Shown piece after piece: positions 1 to 12,200 of a stretch of 64,000 nt of DNA (positions are counted from its first letter, which is position 1; each line of letters opens with the position of its first letter). Both the position numbers and the translations under genes were made by a program. Below the pieces are notes generated by a model that saw nothing but the letters and a program-made list of their open reading frames with translations, made no database searches and was not told the origin of the DNA. Source of the DNA: Anodontia alba (taxonomy: Eukaryota; Mollusca; Bivalvia; Lucinida; Lucinidae); NCBI GenBank assembly GCA_964016985.1, contig OZ024827.1:54664684-54728683 (forward strand). Direction: 5' to 3'.

Positions 1-158
1 TGTTTTTTATAAACCCATTTCTGTTTCGTAACAAATGAAACAAATAAGATATAGAGGAAAATGTCTGAAACAGGATGAAACAGACCAAAAAATTTGAAAT
101 ATGCTCGTTACGAAACAGGGTGAAACGAAATGTAACAATGAAACATATATCTTTTTTT
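1..158. repeat. ~155-bp satellite, left fragment
   Basis: This is one monomer of the A+T-rich satellite that resumes at 1658. It has the same landmarks: TATAAACCCATTTCTGTTTCG, then repeated TGAAACRGA words, then a T-run. The array is split by the element at 159-1657, which entered the T-run between monomers. No coding potential is inferred; open frames here arise because the monomer lacks stops in some frames. Confidence 0.85.
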
Positions 159-1657
159 TAGCTCGCCTGTACGAAGTACAAGGAGGGCTATTGTAGTCAC
201 CCCGGTCGTCCGAGTTTGCGTTTGCGTTTTCGTTTGCGTTTGCATTTGTGTTCCCGTTCCCGTCACACTGCGTTAAAGTTTTTCAAATGCTTATATCTCA
301 ACAGTCACTCCTCACAGAGGCATCAAATTTGGAACTTAGGTACCTTGGAGGGTCTTCTGAGATTCCAAGAGAATAAACCCCTGGGTTCATGCCCCTGGGG
401 TTGGCCTTGGTGGCTCAGTTGGATGCGCCGTCCGACTGGAGACCAGGAGGTCGCGGGTTCAACCCCCGCCGAGGTCAGCAACATTCTTTCGTGGAGATTG
501 ATCATGAAATATTTTCTACGGTCATTCTCTCCTTTCCGCTGATTCAAGAAGGGCAGTTGTCAGTTTCTGGCGAAAGAATGTGCACAATACTGGTTAACCG
601 CTTAGAGGACTAAGCCTGCCCAGTAAATGTGTGGCTAGGTAAACTGACCGTGCTCAACATGACCCCATTGGGTTGACTGGGCCGTAAAACCTCAACACAA
701 ACAAACAAAATCATGCCCCTGGATGGGGCTAGGGGTCAGAATTTAGGACACCTTTGTAATACTGTGTTAAAGTTTTTCAAATTCTTATATCTTGACTTTC
801 ACTCCTCATAGAGCATTCATATTTAGAATTTGGGTACCTGGAGGAGTCTTCTGAGATTCCAAAAGAACATACCCCTGGGTTCATACCTCAGGGTGGGCCT
901 TGGAGTGGGGCTAGGGGTCAAAATCTAGGACACATTTGTAAAATCTTATATGCCTACAGGTTATAGACACAACTGGTTATACATCAGCTAACTATGTGAC
1001 ATCGGTTTAAGTGTAAGAGAGTGAAGGTCATGGTGACCTACATTTTACGATCCAAGTCACCTAGATTTCACGGTCCAGTGATTTTGCCTTATATCTTGAA
1101 TACTATTTGTTGGATGAATGTCACACCTGGGATATTACTTCCATGTGACCCAATGAATGACCACTTACTATATCTAGGTCATTGTGACCTATATTTCATG
1201 GTTCAGTGATTTTTGCCTTATATCTTGAATACTATTTGTTGGATAAATGTCACACCTGGGATATTAGTTCCTTGGTACCCGATTATTGACGTCAAAATAT
1301 ATCTCTGTTGGTGTGACCTATATTTCATGGTTCAGTGATTTTGCCTTGTATCTTGAATACTATTTGTTGGATAAATGTCACACCTGGGATATTAGTTCCA
1401 TGTGACCCAATGAATGACCACTTACTATATCTAGGTCATTGTGAACTATATTTCATGCTTCAGTGATTTTGCCTTTTATTTTTATTACTATTTCATGGAG
1501 AATTGTCATACCTGGATTATTATATCTATGTGACAAAATGATTTACATACAAATACATCTAGGTCAGTGTGACCTATATTATATGGCTTAATGATAAAAA
1601 TGTTACAATATAAAATGTATCCAGCAGGCGAGCTACGCTGTCCTACGACAGCTCTTG
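159..1657 (+). mobile_element. HINE/Helitron-like element with internal tandem repeats
   Basis: The left end reads TAGCTCGCCTG and is followed by a hairpin-like segment and GTCGTCCG. The right end holds the inverted partner CAGGCGAGCT, then a perfect 6-bp stem (GCTGTC/GACAGC) followed by TCTTG and T. The subterminal inverted repeat AGCTCGCCTG is perfect over 10 bp. The central part (about 1010-1600) is a ~128-bp tandem array marked by TGTCACACCTGGGATATTA at about 1120, 1248 and 1377. Flanking satellite rejoins across a T-run without an obvious target duplication. This is the architecture described for Helentron-associated elements; the assignment is by structure only, since no Rep/helicase is present. 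Confidence 0.7.
399..710 (+). mobile_element. tRNA-derived SINE with 12-bp target duplication
   Basis: The head (about 403-477) is tRNA-like, with box A TGGCTCAGTTGG and box B GGGTTCAACCC. The body contains CAGTTTCTGGCGAAAGAATG and ACTGGTTAACCGC, and the tail ends CCTCAACACAAACAAACAAA. The sequence TCATGCCCCTGG occurs on both sides (387-398 and 711-722), giving a perfect 12-bp target-site duplication. This copy is therefore a full-length LINE-mobilised insertion nested in the surrounding element. Related copies or tails occur near 12916, 32866, 46995, 51670 and 56674. Confidence 0.85.
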
Positions 1658-4600
1658 TTTTTTATAAACCCATTTCTGTTTCGTAACAAATGAAACGATT
1701 AAGATATATAGGGAAAACTCTTAAACAGACCAAAAAATTTAAAATATGCTCGTTACGAAACAGATCAAAACGAAATGAAACGATGAAACATTCATCTTTT
1801 TTTTTTTTATAAACCCATTTCTGTTTCGTAAAAAATGAAATGAATAAAATATAGTGGAAAATCTCTGAAACAGACCCAAAAATTTGAAATATGCTCGTTA
1901 CGAAACAGAGTGAAACGGAATGAAACGATGAAACATACATCTTTTTTTTTTATAAACCCATTTCTGTTTCGTAACAAATGAAACGAATAAGACATATAGG
2001 AAAAACTCTGAAACAGACTGTAACAGACCAAACAATTCGAAATATGCTCGTTACGAAACAGGGTGAAACGGAATGAAACGATGAAACATACATCTTTTTT
2101 TTTTATAAACCCATTTCTGTTTTGTAACAAATGAAACGAATAAGATATATAGGAAAAACTCTGAAACAGGATGAAACAGACCTAAAAATTTGAAATATGC
2201 TCGTTATGAAACAGAATGAAACGGAATGAAACGATGAAACATACATCTTTTTTTTTTATAAACCCATTTCTGTTTCGTAACAAATGAAACGAATAAGATA
2301 TAGAGGAAAAACTCTGAAACAGGATGAAACAGACTAAAAAATTTGAAATATGCTCGTTCGAAACAGAATGAAACGGAATGAAACATACATCTTTTTTTTT
2401 TATAAACCCATTTCTGTTTCGTAACAAATGAAACGAATAAGATATAGAGGAAAAACTCTGAAACAGGATGAAACAGACGAAAAAATTTGAAATATGCTCG
2501 TTACGAAACAGAGTGAAACGGAATGAAACGATGAAACATACATCTTTTTTTTTTTTATAAACCCATTTCTGTTTCGTAACAAATGAAATGATTAAGATAT
2601 ATAGGAAAAACTGTGACACAGGATGGAACAGACCAAAAGACTTGTTCAAAGCTCGTTACAAAACAGGGTGAAACAAAATGTAACAATGAAACATCTTGTT
2701 TTTTTTTTATAAACCCATTTCTGTTTCATAACAAATGAAACGATTAAGATATAAAGGGAAAACTCTGAAACAGGATGAAACAGACCAAAAGATTTAAAAT
2801 ATGTTCGTTACGAAACAGAGTGAAACGAAATGAAACGATGAAACATTCATTTTTTTTTTTTATAAACCCATTTCTGTTTTGTAACAAACGAAACCAATAA
2901 AATATAGTGGAAAGTCTCTGAAACAGGATGAAACAGACCAAATAATTTGAAATATGTTCATTACGAAACAGAGTGAAACAGAATGAAACGATGAAACATA
3001 CATCTTTTTTTTTTATAAACCCATTTCTGTTTCGTAACAAATGAAACGATTAAGATATATAGGAAAAACTCTGAAACAGGATGTAACGGACCAAAAGACT
3101 TGTTCAAAGCTCGTTACGAACAGGGTGAAAGGAAATGTAACAATGAAACATACATCTTTTTTTTTTTTTATAAACCCATTTCTGTTTCGTAACAAATGAA
3201 ACGATTAAGATATATAGGGAAAACTCTGAAACAGGATGAAAAAAAAAAGATGTATGTTTTATCGTTTCATTTCATTTCACTCTGTTTCGTAACGAGCATA
3301 TTTCAAATTGTTTGGTCTGTTACATCCTGTTTTAGAGTTTTTCCTCTATATCTTATTCGTTTCATTTGTTACGAAACAGAAATGGGTTTATAAAAAAAAA
3401 AGATGTATGTTTCATCGTTTCATTCCGTTTCATTCTGTTTCGTAACGAGCATATTTCAAATTGTTTGGTCTGTTACATCCTGTTTCAGAGTTTTTCCTCC
3501 ATATCTTATTCGTTTCATTTGTTACGAAACAGAAATGGGTTCATAAAAAAAAAAGCTGTATGTTTCATCGTTTCATTCCGTTTCATTCTGTTTCGTAACG
3601 AGCATATTTCAAATTTTTAGGTCTGTTTCATCCTGTTTCAGAGTTTTTCCCATATATCTTATTCGTTTCATATGTTACGAAACAGAAATGGGTTTATAAA
3701 AAAAAAAGATGTATGTTTCATTGTTACATTTTGTTTCACCCTGTTTCGTAACGAGCTTTGAACAAGTCTTTTGGTCTGTTTCATCCTGTTTCACAGTTTT
3801 TCCTATATAACAGAAATGGGTTTATAAAAAAAAAAGATGAAAGTTTCATCGTTTCATTTCGTTTCACTCTGTTTCGTAACGAGCATATTTGAAATTGTTT
3901 GATCTGTTACATCCTGTTTCAGAGATTTTCCTCTATATCTTATTTGTTTCATTTGTTACGAAACAGGAATGGGTTTATAAAAGAAAAAGCTGTATGTTTC
4001 ATCGTTTCATTTCGTTTCACTCTGTTTCGTAACGAGCATATTTCAAATTTTTTGGTCTGTTACATCCTGTTTAAGAGTTTTTCCTCTATATCTTATTCGT
4101 TTCATTTGTTACGAAACAGAAATGGGTTTATAAAAAAAAAGATGTATATTTCATCGTTTCATTCTGTTTCGTAACGAGCATATTTCAAATTTTTTTGGTC
4201 AGTTACATCCTGTTCCAGAGATTTTCCTCTATATCTTATTCGTTTCATTTGTTACGAAACAGAAATGGGTTTATAAAAAAAAAAGATGTATGTTTCATTG
4301 TTTCATTCCATTTCACCCTGTTTCGTAACGAGCATATTTCAAATTGTTTGGTCTGTTAAATTCTGTTTCAGAGTTTTTCCTCTATATCTTATTCGTTTCA
4401 TTTGTTACGAAACAGAAATGGGTTTATAAAAAAAAAAGATGAATGTTTCATCGTTTCATTTTGTTTCATTCTGTTTCGTAACAAGCATATTTCAAATTGT
4501 TTTGTCTGTTTCATCCTGTTTCAGAGTTTTTCCTATATTTGTTTCATTTGTTACGAAACAGAAATGTGTTTATAAACAAAAAAAAAGATGAATGTTTCAT

Positions 4601-4870
4601 CGTTTCATTTCGTTTCACTCTGTTTCGTAACGAGCATATTTCAAATTGTTTGATCTGTTTCATCCTGTTTCAGAGATTTTCCTCTATATCTTATTCGTTT
4701 CATTTGTTACGAAACAGAAATGGGTTTATAAAAAGAAGTATCTGTTTCATTGTTACATCACGTTACACCCTGTTTCGTAACAAGCACTGACCAAGGTGTT
4801 TGAACTGTTTCATCCTGTTTCGTAATAGATGAAACAGACCATCAGTGAGAATTGCTATTGGTCTGTTTCA
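1658..4870. repeat. ~155-bp satellite array, head-to-head around 3240
   Basis: About twenty monomers share the landmarks TTTATAAACCCATTTCTG, GTTTCGTAACAAATGAAAC and ATATGCTCGTTACGAAACAG. From 1658 to about 3238 they run in one orientation. From about 3245 onward the same monomer is read as its complement (ACGAAACAGAAATGGGTTTATAA). The switch point is AGGATGAAAAAAAAAAGATG near 3232-3251. The result is a very large imperfect palindrome with arms of about 1.6 kb. Monomers at the right edge (4740-4930) are more divergent, as expected for an array edge. Confidence 0.9.
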
Positions 4871-4989
4871 TTTGTTTCATTCTTTTTCAGTCCATTTTAG
4901 AGTATTCCTTATATATTTTAATTGTTTCATCTGTTTCTGTTACGGAGAAAAAAACGTGCCCAAAAAAAACCTGCGTGGTTTTTGTGCAG

Positions 4990-7900
4990 TATATGTTCAG
5001 GTGTACCGGTTTATCTTGCACCCTGGGCAGCTTGCCCCCTGGGGGTGAAGCTGCCTCTGGGCAGCTTGCCCCCCGGGGGTGAAGATACCCCGAGGTATCT
5101 TGCCCCCCACCCTGGGAAGCTTGCCCCCCGGGGGTGAAGCTGCCTCTGGGCAGCTTGACCCCCGGGGGTGAAGCTGCCTCTGGGCAGCTTGCCCCCTGGG
5201 GGTGAAGATACACCGGGGTATCTTGCCCCCACCCTGGGCAGCTTGCCCCCCAGGGGTGAAGCTGCACCTGGGCAGCTTGCCCCCCGGGGGAGAAGATACC
5301 CTGGCCTGGGCAGCTTGCCCCCCACCCCAAGAAAACCTGACAGAACTTAATGCAGGAAGATTTTATGTTTTTAAAATAAAAATCCTTATAATAGAAACAT
5401 AGGAAAACTGATTTTTACATGTGTGTGCATATGCATCTTTTTCCTGATATGAGGAAATTGAGGGCCAGAATATAGTGGCCTTAGAAGTTTGCACCTATGC
5501 CAGAAAACCTGGCAGACTCCATTCTAAAAGATAATTTATCACTTAATAGACTTTCCTATTAAACAGTCATTTGAATATTCATAATATTGACCATCAACTA
5601 TTTTTCTATGGCTGGAGGTGAGGCGTAGGAGGGGGGGGGGGGGGAGGATACGTGGCCTGGGCAGCTTGCCCCCCACCCCTAGAAAACCTGACAGAACTTT
5701 ATTCAGAAAGATTTTATTCCTTTTAAATAAAAATCTTTATGATAGCTACATGGAAAAACCAATTTTTTATGTGCATATGCATCTTTTACCTGATAGGAGG
5801 AAATTGAGGTCCAGAATGTAGTGGCCTTAGAAGCTAGCAACTATGCCAGAAAACCTGGCAGACTCCATTCCAAAAGATAGTTTATCACTGAAGAGACTTT
5901 CCTGTTGAACAGTCATTTGAATATTCATAATATCGACCATTAACCATTTTTCTCTAAACAGGAAGGGGTGGGGGTTAAGATACCGTGGCCTGGGCAGCTT
6001 GCCCCCCGGGGGTGAAGATACCCTTGCTTGCACAGCTTGAACCCCCCTCAAGAAAATCTTACACAGCTTAATTCAATAAGTTTTTTTCTTCTTTTAAATA
6101 AAAATCCTTACAACAGAAACATGGCAAAACTGGTTTTTATGTACATACACATCTTTTACTGGATAGGAGGAAACTGAGAGCCTTAGAAGCCTGCACCTAT
6201 GCTATTTTTATCCGAATGTAGAGGAGAGGGGCATGTGATACAGAAAAAAAAAAAAGAGATACAGTAAAAATAAGTAAAAGGTAAAAGCAGGTACTACTAC
6301 CATTCTAATGTCTGTGCATTAGAATTTTAAGTTTTGAATGATTATATTGCTTGTCTGATCTGAGTTTGCCATGTTTCCAGGGGTGGGGGGCAAGCTGCCC
6401 AGGCCAGGGTATCTTCACCCCCGGGGGCAAGCTGCCCAGGCCAGGGTATCTTATCCCCCACCCCAGCCTATCTGAAGAAATATAGATAATAAAAAGTAAC
6501 AGAAATATTCAAATGACCTGTTAAATGGGAAATTGTTTTAAAAAGATAAAAATAACAGTCTGAATTTAATTTTGTTTACAAGATTTTCTGAGCTTGGGAG
6601 GGAACTTCTTGAGCCACAGTATTTTGGCCCCAATCCCTTTCCATAAAGTGAAAAAATAGGTAAAAGCAGGTACTACTACCATTCTAATGTCTGTGCATTA
6701 GAATTTTAAGTTTAAAATGATTAAATAGCTTTTCAGATCTGAGTTTGCAAGTTTCCAGCAGTGGGGGGCAAGCTGCCCAGGTCAGGGTATCTTCACCCCC
6801 AGGGGGCAAGCTGCCCAGGCCAGGGTATCTTATCCCCCACTTCAGCCTATCTGAAGAAAGATAGATAATAAAAAGTAATAGAAATATTCAAATGACCTGT
6901 TAAATGGGAAATTGTTTTAAAAAGATAAAAATAACATTCTGAACTTTTACTTTGTTTACAAGATTTTCTGAGCTTGGAAGGAAACTTCTTGAGCCACAGT
7001 ATTTTGGCCCCAATCCCTTTCCATAAAGTGAAAAAGTAGGTAAAAGCAGATACTACTACCATTCTAATGTCTGTGCATTAGAATTTTAAGTTTAAAATAT
7101 TAAATAGCTTTTCAGATCGGAGTTTGCCAAGTTTCCAGGGGTGGGGGGCAAGCTGCCCAAACCAGGGTATCTTCACCCCCGGGGGGTAAGCTGCCCAGGC
7201 CAGGGTATCTTAGCCCCCACCCCAGCCTATCTGAAGAAAGATAGAAAATAAAAAGCAATAGAAATATTCAAATGACCTGTTAAATGGGAAATTGTTTTAA
7301 AAAGATAAAAATAACATTCTGAACTTTAATTTTGTCTACAAGATTTTCTGAGCTTGGGAGGAAACTTCTTAGCCACAGTATTTTGGCCCCAATCCCTTTC
7401 CGTAAATTGAAAAAGTAGGTAAATGCAGGTACTATTACCATTCTAATGTCTGTGCATTAGAATTTTAAGTTTAAAATGATTAAATAGCTTTTCAGATCAG
7501 AGTTTGCAAGTTTCCAGGGGTGGGGGGCAAGCTGCCCAAACCAGGGTATCTTCACCCCCGGGGGCAAGCTGCCCAGGCCAGGGTATCTTAACCCCCAATT
7601 TAGCCTATCTGAAGAAAGATAGAAAATAAAAAGCAATAGAAATATTCAGATGACCTGTTAAATGGGAAACTGTTTTAAAAAGATAAAAATAACATTCTGA
7701 ACTTTAATTTTGTTTACAAGATTTTCTGAGATTGGGAGGAAACTTATTGAGCCACAGTATTTTGTGCCCAATCCCTTTCCATAAAGTGAAAAATAGGTAA
7801 AAGCAGGTACTACCACCATTCTAATGTCTGTGCATTAGAATTTTAAGTTTAAAATGATTAAATAGCTTTTCAGATCGGAGTTTGCCAAGTTTCCAGCAGT

Positions 7901-9145
7901 GGGGGGCAAGCTGCCCAGGCCAGGGTATCTTCACCCCTGGGGGGCAAGCTGCCCAGGCCAGGGTTACCCCCCCACTTTAGCCTATCTGAAGAAAGATAGA
8001 TAATAAAAAGTAATAGAAATATTCAAATGACCTGTTAAATGGGAAATTGTTTTAAAAAGATAAAAATAATATTCTGAACTTTAATTTTGTTTACAAGATT
8101 TTCTGAGTTTGGGAGGAAACTTCTTGGGCCACAGTATTTTGGCCCCAATCCCATTCCATAAAATGAAAAAGTAGGTAAAAGCAGGTACTACTACCATTCT
8201 AATGTCTGTGCATTAGAATTTTAAGTTTAAAATGATTAAATAGCTTTTCAGATCAGAGTTTGCCAAGTTTCCAGGGGTGGGGGAGAAGCTGCCCAAGCCA
8301 GGGTATCTTCACCCCTGGGGGGCAAGCTGCCCAGGCCAGGGTATCTTACCCCCCACTTTAGCCTATCTGAAGAAAGATAGATAATAAAAAGTAATAGAAA
8401 TATTCAAATGAACTGTTAAATGGGAAATTGTTTTAAAAAGATAAAAATAATATTCTGAACTTTAATTTTGTTTACAAGATTTTCTGAGTTTGGGAGGAAA
8501 CTTCTTGGGCCACAGTATTTTGGCCCCAATCCCTTTCCATAAAGTGAAAAAATAGGTAAGCAGGTACTACAACCATTCTAATGTCTGTGCATTGGAATTT
8601 TAAGTTTAAAATGATTAAATAGCTTTTCAGATTGGAAATTGCCAAATTTCCAGGGGATGGGGGTCAAGCTGCCCAGGCCAGGGTATCTTCACCCCCGGGG
8701 GGCAAGCTGCCCAGGTCAGGGTATCTTACCCCCTGCCCCTTCCTGTTAGATGAAAGATAGGTAATATCAGATACTGGAAATTCTCTAATGACCTGTTCAA
8801 TGGGAAATTCTATTAAAAGTGATAAAATATCTTTCTGAACTGTATCTGCAAGGACTTCTGAGTTTGGGAGGAAAATGCTTAGGCTACAGTATCTTAGCCC
8901 CAACCTCCTCCCATAAAGAGTAAAATAATGAAAAACATACATTACTACTGTTCTGATAATTGTGTGATATAAATTTGTTATTAAAAAAAAAAAATATATC
9001 ATTTTGAATTGAGTTTGCCAGGTTTTCTGGGGTGGGGGGCAGGCTGCCCAGGGCGGGGGCAAGGTACCCCTGGGTATCTTGCCCCCCGGGGGGCAAGCTG
9101 CCCAGGGGGGTAAGATAAACTGTTACACCGGTCCATTGCCACAAT
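4990..9145. repeat. GC-hairpin satellite with inverted arms
   Basis: The left arm (4990-6060) carries the G/C core as CAGCTTGCCCCCC and GGGGGTGAAGATACC. The right arm (about 6380-9145) carries the complement (GGGGGGCAAGCTGCCCAGG). The right arm is a ~379-bp tandem array of about seven units; the landmark AAAGCAGGTACTACTACC recurs near 6282, 6662, 7042 (one base different), 7800, 8178. The outer edges are also inverted: TGTACCGGTTTATCTT near 5011 mirrors AAGATAAACTGTTACACCGG near 9111. Each G/C core is itself a near-perfect hairpin (GGCAGCTT-CCCCC / GGGGG-AAGCTGCC). Its proline/glycine-rich frames are not considered genes. Confidence 0.8.
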
Positions 9146-10199
9146 GATTAGGCCTAGGACTATCAAACATATAGGGAGGATCGACCTGAAGAGTAAATTA
9201 CCTTTAAGTCAAAGGTCAAGGTCACCGTGACCTCTAGTACCAAAAAAAAAAAAAAAAAGCTTATAATTCTGCAATGCTTATGTTAGGACCCTCAAACTTT
9301 GTAGAAATGTTGTTCCTTACTAGTAGATGATCTTGAGGGCAAAGGTCAAGGTCACCAGGACCTTTAGTACTAAAAAACTTGATAACTTGGCAGTGCTTGG
9401 GGCTAGGACCCTCAAACTTAGAAGGGATGTTGGTCCTCACCAATAGATGACAATGAGGGCAAAGGTCATTGTCAAGGTCACCATGACCTTTAATACTAAA
9501 AAGCTTATAAAATTTGGCAGTGTTTGAGGCTGGAACCCTTGAATTTTAGATGGGATGTTGGTCTTGACCAGTAGATGACCAAAATGGCAAAGTTCAAGGT
9601 TATAGTGACCTCTAGTACAAAACAAGCTTATAACTCAGCAATGCTTGGGGCTAGGATCCTCAAGCATAGTAGGGATGTTTCTTCTGACCAGAAGATGACT
9701 CTGAGGGCAAAGGTCATGGTCAGCTGACTCGAAACTTAGTAGAAAGCATCAGGATGACTTGTAGATCAAAAATAGCTAAAATCCTTTCGATCGGAAATCC
9801 AAGACGGCCGCAATGGGCGCTATCTTAGAAATCTGTCTTGCACTTCTTCTCCTGAACCGAAAGGCCAATTTACTGGAAACTTTATAGGAAGTATCTGGGT
9901 GACTTGTTGATCAAAAATAGCTAACCTCATTCTTATCAGAAATCCAAGATGGTCATCCTAGCAGCCATGTTGAAAACCTATTTTGAAATTTTTTATCCTG
10001 AACCAAAAGGCCAACTTACTCCAAACTTCATTGGAAGTATCAAGGCGACTTGTAGATCAAAATCATTCTGATTCAAAATCCAAGATGACAGCCATCTTGA
10101 AAATCTATATTGAGCTTCTTTTCCTGAACCAAAAGGCCAGTTGACTCAAAATTTGTCTGATAGTCAGGTGAGCGATACAGGGCCATCTTGGCCTTCTTG
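9146..10199 (+). mobile_element. HINE-like element, left end missing
   Basis: Positions 9150-9720 hold about five copies of a ~118-bp monomer (GGGCAAAGGTCAAGGTCACC, AAAAGCTTATAA). This is followed by two or three copies of the AATCCAAGA-TGGCCGC monomer used by other elements in the window. The right end is standard: TCAGGTGAGCG, then a stem-loop (AGGGCCATCTTGGCCTT) and TCTTG followed by T at 10199. No left hairpin or GTCCGTC tract is visible; the array directly abuts the GC-hairpin satellite at 9145. Confidence 0.55.
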
Positions 10200-11280
10200 T
10201 TTTAATTATTTCCCTATATAAAAAACTCTTTGTAGCGGGTATAACTCCAAAACTATTTAAGGGATTTTGTTGAAACTTCATAAAATGATGAACGATGTTG
10301 AGAGAAAGTGCAGTATACAAGAACTTTTGCTCTGCCTTACTTACCCTTTGAATTTTTCATTTATTTAGTTTTCTTGTCCTTGACATAACTCCAGTAGTGC
10401 TGATGGGAATTCAAAATGTATACAAAGGTAGAGGACATTCAGTGGAAGTGCAATGTCCTTGTACCATAACTCTGTCTAGCCCCATTTTGCTGTTATCCCC
10501 CTTTTACACTTTTAAGTCTGTTTGCTATAAATATGAATCAAAAACTATTCAAGGTTCAAGTGATAGAGGACATTAAAAGGAAATGCATCGTTCAGTCCTT
10601 CTCTCCCCATACCGCCCACCCCTCTAGACCCGCATTCCACCCCAGCCAAATAATGTCTCTTTATTATTTTATAACATTTGGATCTTCTTACCCTTGCCAC
10701 CAAGGTGCAAACCAGTTTACAAGAACTTCAGTAACACTGCCTTGCATACATACAGAATTACAACATATTAATTTTGCAGATTTGTTCTCAACTGGGATTT
10801 GCTTTTGTACATTTCACCTTTATTGCACTTTCATGCCAGGTTCATGTGTAAAGTATCCATCGGCGGGGGGATTAGCCATGTCCACTTGTCTTGTTAGATT
10901 TCATTTTACTTCTGGCCTATATATTCTTATAGTTTCGTTTGTTACAAAATTTGTGTGAAGCAAAATGTGCCATCCTGGAAACTGCGTGAAAACTGCGTTC
11001 CTTTTGTGCCCTATATGTCAAAAAAAAAAATGGCACATCATTCACAAATGTTGCAGAATTTGTCTCGAGAGGAAGAAAAGTATATACGCAGAAAGTTTAT
11101 GACCCAAAATGGGTCCCATATGACAATGGGCATCATAGAAAGATGGTTAATCTGTCACGACCTCTCTTACTGTCATAGCCAACTTCCTTCCATATCTATT
11201 TTCTGAGAAAAATTTCAGAACAGTACCATCAAAGGCTATAGATCCATGATCTCAAATAGCCTTTAAATTAAGTCCTGTAA
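10200..11280. other. non-coding stretch, degraded repeats
   Basis: No gene or exon is recognised. Positions 10200-10560 contain insecticide-free, ordinary low-copy-looking sequence with two weak copies of a CATAACTCCA-type monomer. Positions 10880-11010 resemble the edge of the satellite at 4870-4990 (shared TATATTCTTATAGTTTCGTTTGTTAC-like words and a GTGCC...CTGCGTG stretch). The 141-codon open frame at 10533 shows no recognisable domain and is treated as chance. Confidence 0.4.
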
Positions 11281-11605
11281 TAGAATCTGGTATAACCCAG
11301 GCTTATCAGGAATAATCGGATCTTTCGAAATTGAACATCCTGTCCAAAGGATTTATCTTGGGTTTTAATTTAAAAAACACACATGAACTTTTACATCAGG
11401 CTTCTGAATGCAATGTCACAATGAAAACAGCCTTCTTACTGGCAATTGCCATGGCTTAACGATCCAGTGAATTCCATGCTTGGCAGTGAACCATAATCAC
11501 CTAAGGTTCAATCAGTCAGATGCTTCAGTATCATTAATAGTACAAACTGGTTTGGGCAAAGAATCAAATTCCATCTGTTTGCCCAGATCCTATAGTCATC
11601 CCTAA
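11281..11605 (+). pseudogene. tyrosine-recombinase relic of a DIRS/Ngaro-type element
   Basis: Reading through damage from about 11340 gives a continuous stretch ending in MKTAFLLAIAMA, then a stop at 11458-11460, then RSSEFHA, then after a one-base loss AVNHNHLRFNQSDASVSL. The string R-S-S-E-F-H-A resembles the box I region of tyrosine recombinases, where Arg is the first catalytic residue. The downstream H-x-x-R and Tyr region is not seen; sequence stops where the repeat at 11606 begins. At least one nonsense change and one frameshift make it non-functional. The family assignment rests on motif resemblance only. Confidence 0.45.
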
Positions 11606-12200
11606 TTATGCCCCCAACTTCGAAGAAGTTGGAGGGGCATATTGCTTCTGGGACGTTTGTGCGCCCGTCTGTTACCCTTTTTGATGCATAGCATAACTTC
11701 TTAACCGTGCATGATAGGGTTTTGAAATTTCATATATGGAGTCTTCATGAAGAAATAGCTGACACATATTTTTTCCCATCAGGATTATGCCCCTTTCCTG
11801 AGTTATGGCCCTTTGAAAAAATATGGATGAAATCTTGTCAGCAAAATATCTCAGAAGCTATTGAAGCTAGAGCCTTGAAACCTGGTGAATAGATTGGTAT
11901 TGATGAGTAGATGACCTGATTAACTTTTGAATAAATTCTGAAAATTACTTCATGAGTTATGGCCCTTTGTAACTTTGGGCATTTTTACATTGCACACTTT
12001 TTGATGCATAGCGTAAGTTTTGAACTGTGCATGCTAGGGTTTTGAAATTTCATATATGGATTCCTCATGAAAAAATAGCTGAGACGTATTTTTTTATCTT
12101 AATCAGGATTATGCCCCTTTCCTGAGTTATGGCCTTTTGAAAAAATATGGATGGAATCTTGTCAGCAAACTATCTCAAAAACTATTGAAGCTAGTGCCCT
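11606..12200 (+). mobile_element. Helitron-like element family C, left part only
   Basis: The start is a hairpin (CCCCCAACTT-loop-AAGTTGGAGGGG) followed by GCATATTGCTTCTGG, as in the copy at 57882. Two ~330-bp monomers follow, marked by TTTTGATGCATAGC, TTTGAAATTTCATATATGGA and TTATGGCCCTTTG. The monomer is the same as in the arrays at 39086-41797 and 57882-62756. The right end (stem-loop plus CTAG) is missing; similarity fades near 12200. Confidence 0.55.

Noticed and set aside
403..477. Possible genuine tRNA gene
   Set aside because: Boxes A and B are good, but it is the head of a 312-bp SINE with its own 12-bp target duplication, so not an independent tRNA gene.
1662..4790. Many 60-155-codon open frames with repeated FHSVS/YETEMGL-like words
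   Set aside because: They are translations of the ~155-bp satellite in both orientations, without conserved start, domain or codon bias.
4887..5330. Proline/glycine-rich frames resembling a collagen-like protein
   Set aside because: They come from the GC hairpin repeats and are open on both strands in several frames; no signal of a gene.
10533..10958. 141-codon open frame
   Set aside because: No recognisable domain, unusual composition, and overlaps repeat-like DNA; most likely a chance frame.
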